IMG/VR virus record: IMGVR_UViG_3300025132_000022
Coordinates: 57,519-121,518 of that record
DNA: 64,000 bases
From: a virus
Strand: one strand, 5' to 3'
Positions 32,526-43,100 of this stretch are shown here, piece after piece (the stretch's first letter is position 1; each line of letters opens with the position of its first letter). The notes under the pieces were generated by a model. That model ran no database searches. It had not been told where the DNA came from and saw only the letters and a program-made list of their open reading frames with translations. A program made the position numbers and the translations under genes.

Positions 32526-35500
32526 TTAATAACCATAACCACCCAGTCTGGGCCCGCTGCTTCCCGATCGTCCCATGTTGGGTGTTCGTCCACGACTACG
32601 TGATGAACTCCGTGACGCACTTGAGGTTCTAGGTGCCGCTCTAAAGTTACCCATACTAGTGGAGGCACTTGCCCTGGTCGTACCTACTCTACTTGTACTT
32701 GTTCTACTTGTACTTGTTCTACCCGTGCTTCTAGATCCGCGCGTGAGATTCTTTCGACCCGATGATTGTACAGACTTCTTAGTTCTGTTTGTTCGAGTGG
32801 ACGTTCGCGTTGTCGTGTTTCTACTACCACCAAGAGGACCCGTTCCACCTAATCCGCTGCCCATTCCGCCTAGTCCAGCACCAACAGCGCTCTTCACAGC
32901 ACCTATGGCGGGCGACACTGGAAAACTAGTTAACACCTTGCTCATGGGTCCTGGAAAAGAGGATGGAAATTTTGGAAATTTCTGAATCTGTGGTATTTGT
33001 GTCGGCAATGACGGGAAAGAACTAGTAAACACTCTTCCAGATTCTGCAAAAATTGCACCAGCAGGAAAGTTTGGCAAAGTTACTTGTGGTAACTGAGGTA
33101 TCCTAATTGGCGGCAGTGGTTGGATGTCATTAAACAACCCTGGGTAGAGCCCCTCTTCTCTAATAAATCTGTTATCTTCGTTGCTGATCTCATTACCAGT
33201 TGGTCTGTTGTCGACAATTCCACAAGTTGCAATGTTGGAACTTACAAATTCCTCAATATTCAAGTCAGATAAGGAAGTCTCGGCGCGTAGAAGATCTTCG
33301 ATCGAGTTGGAGTACTGAAATGCGCCATCTAGCATCTCTTCTGTTATCGAACTTAGAAAACTAAAATACCCAGGAAAAGATGAACCTCGCGATTGAGAAG
33401 AGGCAGGAGTTACAGGTTCCGCGTTTACCGCACCGAGGACAGAATTTGTTGCTTGTGGTCCATTTCTAATGTTCATCAGGTTCAGTTCTTGAACGAAATT
33501 ACTTATCAACTTTCCATCGCTTGGCGTAGCTAGGATAAACCTCTTCAACTTGTATCTTCTTTTAAACGGTTTTTTCTTTCGTTTATTTCCTTTTCTCTTT
33601 TGCTCGTGGTATGCCTTTATCTTACCCTGACGCTCAAGGTCTTCCGCCTTCTGGCGGGCACGGCGGGCAGATTCCTCCCTTTTCATTTCTTTTTCATCAA
33701 AAAATACCTCATCGTCGCCAATGATAATTGATAACGGAGTCATCCTTGCCGTTGCTGCTTCAATCGCTGCACCAGGGAACCTGCTTCTTTCGAGTGCCAA
33801 CCTGTCTCGATATACTTGATCTGATATCCGTGGTATACCCAGTCCTTTTTGTAGGTCGCCGTCTCTCCAGTACCTAAAGAACACGCGTTGAAGTGGACTC
33901 ATGTCGATATAATTGTCACTCTCTGTTGGAGATCCATCTTCATTTTCGTCTACGCCCGAAAACCACCTTTGCATAGTCAAAGTATTATCGCCTCTTGCCT
34001 TGTATCCACTACCTTCAGTACTTAATGAGTAAGTGTACCCAATGTCAAAATAATCCTCCAGATCCATAACCAGGTCTTGGTATGTTTTTATAAAAGACCT
34101 TATCGTCTCAGGGCGGGCATTTGACGGATTAATCATGTTGTAAAGTGATTCGGCTGCTGAAGTCATGGTCATCGACTCTTGAGACATCAGCAAATCTAAT
34201 GGAGTTGCTCTGATGCCAGCGGCATTACCTTCATTGACCATACCTCTTTCGCCATCATTACCCTGAACTGGGTTAGAGTAGTTATATAAACTGACTTCAG
34301 ACTTCGCAAACGCTATCTCAATTATATCAATGTAATTGTCAACAAAACCTTGTAATCCATACTTTCTCTTTGACTTTGTAACAAAATCCTTAGTGAAGGT
34401 GTTGGTTACTGCATCGTAGTTTCCTTGCTGGACCGACTCGCCATACTGTGGCGGATCTCTGACATCATCTAAACTTATCGGTTGATTTGGATCAGGTTTT
34501 ATTATCATCCTTGAATCAAAAACTGGGATTGATGCTTCCTGTAGGTACAAGTTCAACTGTTGCAAATTCCTTCTTGCGACTTGCAGCAAGTTTATAAATC
34601 GATCCTTTGTGGGATCCTTCACCCTCAACTTGACCCCATATTGAAATACCGCACCTGTTCCCAAGTAATCAGCAACCTCCCTGTCTTCAACAAAAAATCT
34701 TCTCTTTATGATCCCTGCAAAACCAGGGACCTGCACTTCCATTATCTTCGAATCGCCATCCTCTTTTGTTGCAACTTTTCTGTTGCCGCCCAATGAGATC
34801 GAGGCGTTTTGACCGCTGGTGGCGACTATAAAATCCTCCTCCTCAACTTGATCAAAAGGGATTCTAGTGAGAGATCCCAACCTGTTGTTACCCAGCAACC
34901 TTTTCGTAACTCTCCTTCTCACAACTGTAATTTCCAGAATATCCAAAAGCGCAGGATATCCAAACATAATATTCGCCTGGTTAGACTTGACCAGATCATA
35001 ATATCTGGTATGCTCATAAATGGACGGTAGATCAATTGTGAACTCGATGTTTGCAACCTTTTCCATCCTATCGAAATCTACTACAACGTCCTCAACATCA
35101 AAAAAGTCTTTATTCGACTTTTCAATCAAGTCCAGAGAAGGTATCGAACTGTCAAAGGTTTGCAGAGATGGAGGTTGATAGTTTGTTTCCTGTAGTCTTT
35201 GGAACGATCTAAAGTCCTGTATCTTAGTTAACGGAACTTGGCGTGATATCAATGACCGACTGTTATCCTTGTGCATTAGACCCGTCATTATACTTCCGTC
35301 ACCCATGGTGTGGACGGGTCCATAGTACGGTTGATTTGTTATTGCATCCTTGTACACCAAGGCAGTGGACTCCACAAGTCCGTCTCTAGTTATCGTGTCC
35401 GCCACAAGGTCGCCTGTTACATACCCCAACCTTCTAATCTCGTCAGGTGTAATTTCATCCAAACTAAGGGATTCAAAATCAAAATATGTAAAACAGACCA

Positions 35501-36116
35501 AGGACAAATCCTTGCACATACCGAACTCTTCGGTCTCTACCTTAAATGTATGAGCGTACGGTATGACGTTTATGAGATTGTTATTAAGGTCATATTCTTG
35601 ATACTGTGAATTTCTGACTTCAAACCCTATGGTTTCTGGTCTTGCATCCTTTATCTCAAGAAGTACCCTGTTCTCTTCGCGATTCAAGTTTTGTACTGCC
35701 TGTTTTAAGTATTGCTCAAACGATGGCATCGTAGACGGAAGATTTACTCGCCATCCGAAGGCACTAAAATTTCTTATCGTATTGAACACAGTCTCAAAAA
35801 CAGAATTATCGCTAAAAAGCATTACAGCAATTTTAAGAGATGATAGCACCTCATCTTGCACCTGGTTCGCATCTTCTTCTGGATTTTGATTGTTTGTGAT
35901 AACACCAAGTCCTTCTTCCGAAAGCACATCCTTAATTTGAAAATCAACAGTTATTGCGGTGCCTGGTGCTTTAACCTTTCGTAACACCCTCCTTCTGCGG
36001 GTATTCCTAAATTCTAACTTAGAAATTTGAGTGTCCTCTAAGGTAATTCTACGAGTATAAACTTTTGGTAAAAATTGACCTACAATGTCATCTGAATTCT
36101 TAAACCGCTCAGTCAT
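32526..36116 (-). CDS. Large tail protein with Ser/Arg-rich basic C-terminal tail
   Basis: The start chosen at 36116 (MTERFKNSDDIV) has GGGAG at good spacing and overlaps the preceding gene's stop region; an ATG at 36137 lacks a ribosome site. The 1196-residue protein has no named domain that I recognise. About residues 825-857 are a strongly basic, charged helical linker (RQKAEDLERQGKIKAY, then KGNKRKKKPFKRR). The final 115 residues are low-complexity and rich in Gly, Ser, Thr and Arg (TRTSTRTNRTKKS, RTSTSRTSTSR, RSSSRSRGRT), ending GGYGY. A tail of this sort may bind nucleic acid or glycans, or form a flexible anchor. It is placed within the tail block. Confidence 0.6.
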   Translation of the reverse strand: MTERFKNSDDIVGQFLPKVYTRRITLEDTQISKLEFRNTRRRRVLRKVKAPGTAITVDFQIKDVLSEEGLGVITNNQNPEEDANQVQDEVLSSLKIAVMLFSDNSVFETVFNTIRNFSAFGWRVNLPSTMPSFEQYLKQAVQNLNREENRVLLEIKDARPETIGFEVRNSQYQEYDLNNNLINVIPYAHTFKVETEEFGMCKDLSLVCFTYFDFESLSLDEITPDEIRRLGYVTGDLVADTITRDGLVESTALVYKDAITNQPYYGPVHTMGDGSIMTGLMHKDNSRSLISRQVPLTKIQDFRSFQRLQETNYQPPSLQTFDSSIPSLDLIEKSNKDFFDVEDVVVDFDRMEKVANIEFTIDLPSIYEHTRYYDLVKSNQANIMFGYPALLDILEITVVRRRVTKRLLGNNRLGSLTRIPFDQVEEEDFIVATSGQNASISLGGNRKVATKEDGDSKIMEVQVPGFAGIIKRRFFVEDREVADYLGTGAVFQYGVKLRVKDPTKDRFINLLQVARRNLQQLNLYLQEASIPVFDSRMIIKPDPNQPISLDDVRDPPQYGESVQQGNYDAVTNTFTKDFVTKSKRKYGLQGFVDNYIDIIEIAFAKSEVSLYNYSNPVQGNDGERGMVNEGNAAGIRATPLDLLMSQESMTMTSAAESLYNMINPSNARPETIRSFIKTYQDLVMDLEDYFDIGYTYSLSTEGSGYKARGDNTLTMQRWFSGVDENEDGSPTESDNYIDMSPLQRVFFRYWRDGDLQKGLGIPRISDQVYRDRLALERSRFPGAAIEAATARMTPLSIIIGDDEVFFDEKEMKREESARRARQKAEDLERQGKIKAYHEQKRKGNKRKKKPFKRRYKLKRFILATPSDGKLISNFVQELNLMNIRNGPQATNSVLGAVNAEPVTPASSQSRGSSFPGYFSFLSSITEEMLDGAFQYSNSIEDLLRAETSLSDLNIEEFVSSNIATCGIVDNRPTGNEISNEDNRFIREEGLYPGLFNDIQPLPPIRIPQLPQVTLPNFPAGAIFAESGRVFTSSFPSLPTQIPQIQKFPKFPSSFPGPMSKVLTSFPVSPAIGAVKSAVGAGLGGMGSGLGGTGPLGGSRNTTTRTSTRTNRTKKSVQSSGRKNLTRGSRSTGRTSTSRTSTSRVGTTRASASTSMGNFRAAPRTSSASRSSSRSRGRTPNMGRSGSSGPRLGGYGY

Positions 36117-37167
36117 CACACGCTCCCATGACGTCATCTATTGAAAGTACTGGGATATCTTCACCACCCCTGTCCTGATTTCGTCGTGCACTGATGGCGG
36201 ATCTCATCTGGTTCTTAAGTTTAGTTGGATTCAGACCGCCAAATCCAACCTCGTATTCTTCGGCAATTTCCTCGTCTATAAGGAAGTCGAAATAGTCTTC
36301 AATATATTCTCTAGAGGCCACTTGAGAACTATTTCTGTTTGTATAAATTCTCTTTAGCGACTCCACCTCTTCACTGCCGCTTTTGGTTTTCACCTCTTTC
36401 AATTCCACCTCAAAGAACTCAACTTCAAAATTCTGCTTCTTATAATCAACGGCTCGCTCAATCATACTTATGATTAATCCACTGTCCTCGACTTCAAGTC
36501 TCATATGGTCAGTGAAAGTTATCTCGTTTTCGATCCCACTAAAAGCGGCCGCGAAGTCATCGCTAGTGAAACCATAATCTGGATCTTCTGTTGATAGCGG
36601 TTTTGCGTTGAGTTTGTAATCGACCTCCACATTCAGCACTGGTCTCTTTATACCAACATTTGGTGAAGACGAACTTATGTTAACTGATTTTATCTCCCCG
36701 TCCAGAATACTCTCTATATCCCAAGATGGTGCGGACTGTTCACCCACTACAGAATTACCTATCATATTTCTAAGTAAGTTTCTATCGTCAGCGCCCATCT
36801 TTTCCACAGTCAAATGATCACTGCCGTAAATGTCTCCCGCTGGAAGTTCCTCAATTCTGCCTGTTTTTCTAGCTTGCCACCCCAATCCTCTTTTTTTAAC
36901 TATCTCATGTCCATTCAAGGCAAGAACTCTTGACTCCACGCCATCATGTTCGTACATTGTCTTGAATCTTTGAGTGTCTTTCTGTATTCTGTTCGATGTC
37001 TGCTTGCCTTTTTCTGGACTACCGTCTGCATATTCTACATTGTATAATATTTCATCATCCGAAAAAACATAAAAAACTGGTTTGAACCTACCTTTTGATA
37101 GAAGATATTTGCCCAACTGAGTCAACTCGATATCAATAACTTCTTCTTTCTTATTAAAAAACGACAT
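36109..37167 (-). CDS. Tail structural protein with conserved N-terminal module
   Basis: This 352-residue protein opens MSFFNKKEEVIDIELTQLG, then KYLLSKGRFKPVFYVFSDDE. That module also begins the 347-residue tail gene at 29097. The remainder is charged and mixed alpha/beta, with FEVEFFEVELKEVKT near residue 240. Its end is acidic (SIDDVMGACDD). It directly follows the giant protein after nine bases and overlaps the next gene by eight. It probably links two tail components, judged only by its module sharing and position. Confidence 0.6.
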   Translation of the reverse strand: MSFFNKKEEVIDIELTQLGKYLLSKGRFKPVFYVFSDDEILYNVEYADGSPEKGKQTSNRIQKDTQRFKTMYEHDGVESRVLALNGHEIVKKRGLGWQARKTGRIEELPAGDIYGSDHLTVEKMGADDRNLLRNMIGNSVVGEQSAPSWDIESILDGEIKSVNISSSSPNVGIKRPVLNVEVDYKLNAKPLSTEDPDYGFTSDDFAAAFSGIENEITFTDHMRLEVEDSGLIISMIERAVDYKKQNFEVEFFEVELKEVKTKSGSEEVESLKRIYTNRNSSQVASREYIEDYFDFLIDEEIAEEYEVGFGGLNPTKLKNQMRSAISARRNQDRGGEDIPVLSIDDVMGACDD

Positions 37168-37176
37168 TCACTTTCC

Positions 37177-40100
37177 TCAAATACTGATATTAGGTATGGC
37201 TGATCTCGACTGGCGAGGTGCTCTCAATCCTTCAGTGTCTAACTCTGCTCTCCTAAACCTAACTTCGGCACTAATATTAACTAGTTCGATTAACGAAAAG
37301 TAATCATACGGCCAATTAAAACCGTACTCGAAGACATCATTTTCTACATTCAGCGCTCGCTCTGGGTGGTTCAAAGGCAACCTGTCTCTGATTTTCTTCT
37401 TGAAGTAGTTTGCTTGCGCCTTTTGCTTGACCTTGAAAACTATCCACTGCACGTCTTCATCCAGTTCTCCATTGTTTAGCAAGAAACTATCTTCTCTATC
37501 TCCCAATTCATGAAAAATTGCATTCGAACTTAAAACTCGACTGCCGTCAGCGCCGCCGAAAGTATCATCGCCGATGCTTGGTGACACGTTTTGCCATATT
37601 TTTGCAAGATCATCTCTCGTCAAAGTAACCGAAAACTCGAATAAATACATCGCAAATGGTTCGATATATTTTGTTTGTGGATTATTGTACTTCAAGAAGT
37701 TGAACTGAGGTGGAATATTGAATTCCAACATAGATTTAACCATCTTAAAGATTGAACGTCTGGGTGTAACTACTCTGGGTGGATCAGGCAATCTATCATT
37801 AGACGCTGGGCCAGGTAAGGTACCGCCCGATCTTCTAACCGCTTCAACATCCAAGATGTTCGCGTTGTCTCTCTGAGATCTCCTGCCCTCTTCCGTGTCA
37901 ATTTGATAGTTCTTAAATCCTAGATTTCTAACTGACTGATATACTTCATCTTTCGGTAGTTTGAAAAACTTTCTTTCCCCGTTGACTGTCCTAAACGGTA
38001 TTGCTACGATTGCTTCTTTTATTGTACGAGAGTCTGCGAGTTGACCTACCGTCTGCGTTTCGTTGTCTATGCCCAACAACTTTGACAGATCACTAGACCC
38101 GTTTCCTGGGATGACTCTAACTGACGGTCTCTTTCTAGTTCTGTGTGATCCCGTCTGGTGCCAAACCCCTCTCACTCTTGGCAAGTGTTGTATAGTCTTT
38201 GATGTCCTTGGCTGATCGATGTCGTCATAAGCAACTCTGGAAAAGTCAAATGTAGGACATTCGAACTTACTTTGGATCACAATGGAGGACCTATCGGGCA
38301 ACACTGTTCCATCCGTGTCGTAACTTTGTACAAGAGAGTTGTCCGACTTCAACTGAAGTCCATTGAAACTTTCTGAAAGTTGCATTGCATGAGCCCTGTT
38401 ATAAGATCCAACCACTGTGTTGAATCGATCACTTTCGTTGGAGACGAATCCACTCGATTTTGATGAAATCGATCCCGTGGCAGAAACCCTTCTGTAATAA
38501 ACAATTTCTGTATCTCTAGCGATCTCAGCAATCGTTGTATATGCTGGTCCGTCCTTTGCTGTAAATGTAAGCATTGCTCTAGCATATCCATCGTAGTGTG
38601 GTGGCAAGTATGGAGAAAAACCATAACCAACAAGGTCAGCAGATCTACTAAAATGTGTCCCGTTGGGGTGTGTATTTCTGAACTTTCCAGCGTCAAAAGG
38701 AATTCCGAATGCTGCAGGATTGTTGTACATTGGGTTATCTCTTTGAAACGAGCGGCGAAGGCCCGCGTTTAATTCAATGCCCATCTTGTACTCTTTTCCA
38801 ACTTCTGGTTCAAACTGAGGAGTGTCCGCTGAAGTGATCGTTACACCTCTTCGGTTTGCCAAGAAGAAATCCAAGCACTCTGCGTAAAAATTACTTGCAG
38901 CATAAGAGTAGACTGTTTTGCCTGTTTCTTTTGCGTCCGAAAGATTGAACACTGCCAGCGTAGATCCAGAATTCTTTGCCAACCCAAAATGGAAGTTTTC
39001 GTCTGTCTTATAGTTAGCACTGTAGGAGTCGTTTGCAACCCAACTAAAAGATTGTTGCTTGTGATCGTTTTGCCCCCTGTAACGGCGGGCGTTCGTAACG
39101 CTTGCCAAAATACTAGCACTAGGGTGTGGTTCCACTTCGTAAAACAGTGCGTTCTCATCTCTCATCTCAGGAGTATGAACGGCGGGGTCTATGATTGCCT
39201 CAAAGGGAACTCTAGTTATAGAACGTATTCCTGTATTCTGTAAGTCCATCTTTTGTCCCCAACCGTGCGAACCGATTGGTTCTGTTCCGATATCTGATGA
39301 CCCCGTGAAGTGGTTGTGTCCATAACTGGCAGATCCGATTCTTGGGATGGATGCATCATCTGTGAAGTTAAACTTACTCCCCACAACAAAAGACGGTATC
39401 ATTATTGAACCAGTGCAAGTAGAATAGGAACTGCTCAATTCAACGTTATTATCATGGAGCACCTTTTCCTGATAGTCGTCTGGATCTGTAAAGTACGTAC
39501 CGTCTTCTATATTGACATACCACGTTTTGTAGTCCCTTCTGTTAACAGGCGTCGCGGTTGGTGCGCCAGTATAAGAGTACCCAGTCTCGGTGGCATATTT
39601 ATATGTGTATTGTGCGGGATTAGAAACGTCAACAATGCCGTTGTATCTCTGCCTTTTTTTATTAGAGTACCTAAGATCATTCGCTAAAGATCCAGTCCAT
39701 TGTGTAAATCCATAAAATGTACCAGTTAAGTGATTATACTTTGTCGGCATATTAAACCCGTCGTATGAGGGTGCACTACCAGTTGTGTTATTTATTATCC
39801 TGCCAGTAAAGAGTGGTTGAGCGTGGTTAAACACATGCAACCCATTAGGGTGAGGGTCCAAGTACCCCGTATCTTGCCCAGGTCGATACCACCCTATAAT
39901 GTTGTTTGCTGATGCGCCTAGTATAGAATAAGGATTTCTTGGTCCAAGGGTGTCGCCTATCGTTTTAAATACTTGCAATGTAGTACCAGCATTGTCGCCG
40001 CCCGTCATTCCTTCAAACTTTGCAAGTCCTTCCGTAAAATCTGGAGTTGTGTTAACATACCCACTCAAGGACTTTGCCATTGCATCTGTGCCTGGAGTGT

Positions 40101-43100
40101 TGAGAATGACCATTTCTGTTAGCATGAACTCAGATGGTTTTAAGTAGTCCAGCGGTAAGTCTTGACTGACGCCTTCTGTTGCGATGATGTGAGAAGCGGC
40201 ACCGTTAACAAAATTGGTCTTACTCAATCCGCCTGCGCCTGTTCCACCAAGAGTGACGGTTCCGTTACCTGATGGCCCAAAACTTCTCTGTCTAATCGTT
40301 ACAGTGGTTGAATTAACGGTAGCGGTTAATAGGCGATTTGCATTTAAGCAAGTCGCTATGTTAGTTGCTGTTACAGCAGCAGATCCACCAATCGCATAAG
40401 TAGGAGCATCAGTGTGTGTTGCCGAGGTCGTCCCAGCGTGTGCTGTAGCTACAATCGTAGTACCATCAGTGGCGTCAAAAGTTATAGTTGTATTTCCTGC
40501 GCTCAAACTACCATTATTTGTTACCTGGACCGTAGCAGAGGCAGCAACTGGCGTAGTGCCTATGTTCGTTGCTTCGGTTGAATCTAGTTGTCCGTCAATG
40601 TGAAACTTATCTTTAGGATCGACATCATTGAGTGCAATATCTTCAAGGTAACCTTTATCGTTAGCATCGAGATCTGGTCTGGAATTACCATGAGGACCAA
40701 TTCCAGAATTTGCACTAATAGTTCCGTTACTAAGAAGTGTGTTTATCCTGTTGACATACCCTAAGTTCCCTCCAATGAAACAGTTTCTGCTGCCATCTAA
40801 TCTAGGAAATGCAGTATTTGTGCGGCCGCCCACTCCCGTGTAACTGAAAAATCCAGTGGAAGCATTAACAACTGCAGCGGCAGTAAACTTTTCTCCGTTT
40901 AACCAAGCGTCAAACCCTGTGATACTACCAGCGCCACTGTTTACGTTTGAATATCCTATGTTGTCTAAGTCAAGGGACAGTAACACATGGTTCCACCCAG
41001 GTGACATTGCCTTGTGTTGATTTATTTCCCCAGAAGTCGATTGCCTACTGATAGAGAAGTACTCTGTACCATCACCACCAGAGCAAATGAATCCAACGGT
41101 GTGTCTTCTATCTGGCGTGTAACCTGTACCATTTATAACGGTACCTCTATGGTGATCGTAGCGGCCGCCAAGAGAATCGACACCTACATAGTACCCAAAA
41201 TGAACACCCTTCTTCCACGCATTTGCTGTGTCATCTGAGTTACCAAACGATGCAATACATCCTTTTTGCCTGAGTGCACCAATAGTAGTTCCTGGCCACA
41301 TGTCACCCGAGAACGCTGTTGAGTACGTCTTTGGTAAATACATCCAAAATGATACGGTCAATGCTTTGCCAGATACACCTTCGCCGCCTGGTGCATAACT
41401 ACCAGAGACAAGTTTCGCCCAGTCAGAACCGCCGCCGATCTCAATTCTGTTTCTAGAGAGTTTTTTGTCTTTCTTAACTGCCTGTACACTTTCACCGCTT
41501 CGATAGTTCCATGAACCCGCTTCGGTTCCGCCAGTGTCGCCCCTTAAACTAGCAGACTGAAACATTACGCCATACTGATTGTACAGTCTGTCTTCTTGTG
41601 GTTCAATAATTGGATAGTCTACTGCTATACCAGACTTGACCGTATTGAATCCGATACCAGGTGCGTAGTACGGAGCAAGTGCATTTCTCCAATGTCCACC
41701 AGAAACATGAGTGCTATAAGATGAACTAAACTCTGTCGCTAATTGTACCATTCTGTCTGCTGGGTAGAACCCTCTGTAAGGTAGGAATTTTTTGTACGCT
41801 CTGCATCTCAAGATAAACTCTGCTGGTTCGACACCCTTAATTTCTGCCATCTGCTCTTTCACAATGTCAAAATCTTTCAGAAAGTCTGAATTACTGTAGA
41901 CTTTATAGAAATTTTCCTCGGCGCTGTTGCTGGGTTCGGTTACCTTAGATCCCGTTATGTTCAAGAAAGAATCATTACATGCAAAAAATGGATCTGCTCC
42001 ACCAACTTCGTTAACGTAATAGTTCATGTGATCGCTTATTTTAAACTCTGGTACAATTGAGTAATTCTTTGCAATCAACCTAGATTGTTCTGAAAAGTTC
42101 TCAAACTTGTCGAACTTAAACGGAGTGCTTCTTGATTGATCAGGAATCTTGAATGTCTGAGAATTGTATAGATGGTGATCGATCTTGTCATTTTTCTGAT
42201 AGATTGCCACCAGTTGCTTCTTTGGCATTTGTCGAAATATCTTGTCGTAAGTTTTAAAATCTGCTGATGATATTTTGGATACACCAATGTTCTCCCCTGT
42301 TTCATCGCCAAAGTGATCAAGTGCACCGAAAGACAATAAGGAGTGCTTTGGATTAGTGCTGGTGGCATAATAGGACTTAGAATTGCCTGCAAAAATTTGT
42401 GCTGACGGGAATGAACTTGTTGGGTTGCGTGATGCGTCAATAGCAATCTGTTCAGAATTAAAAAACAATTTAAATTCGTCTGACGGGTTTGTCTTCTTAG
42501 AGTGATATATTGTTGGCATGTAAATATTCCAACCTGGTTCATTTGCGCCGTTTGTGGGTGCGCCCTGAACAAATCTTACGTCTACCGCGCTGCCGAGTCC
42601 ACCTGTAACATATACTGAGTGGTACTTGAATATCGGATGTCCACTTGTTCCTTTCGTTCTCCTGTGTTCATCTGTTGCTAATATTTTTGCAACAGTTGTC
42701 CAGTTATTGTCTCCACTGTCTCGGTCGCTGACCCCCAACTGCACATAGAGTGGATAGGAGCCAGAGTTTAGTGAATCTATTTCTCTAATACCAAACGCGT
42801 CATCTGTGCTAGAACCGCTGTTTCCTGTTCTTAGGTGAAAATTAATTAACACTGCCTTTGATGCATCCACCAAAGCGCCTGTTGTCTGGATGTACCTGAT
42901 ATGAGAATGAGAACCCATATAGGTATCGTCATTTGCCTCATCATAACCGTCGAGCGAGGTGTTGTATGCAATTGGTGCCCCCATCAATGCTATTGGTGCA
43001 ACATGGTCTTCTGGATTGGAACCATTAGTTGTCGCATTATAAATTCTTGGACCAGTAACAGGAGATCCATTTTCTGCTGTTTGATTTAAGTGATTGCGCA

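Noticed and set aside
32575-32985. 136-codon open frame on the plus strand
   Set aside because: It is Leu/Val/Pro-rich and antisense to the low-complexity tail of the 1196-residue protein, which creates long open frames by composition.
42075-42572. 165-codon open frame on the minus strand inside the giant gene
   Set aside because: It is an out-of-frame shadow of the 4491-residue frame with Gln/Thr/Leu-rich shadow-type composition and no ribosome site.
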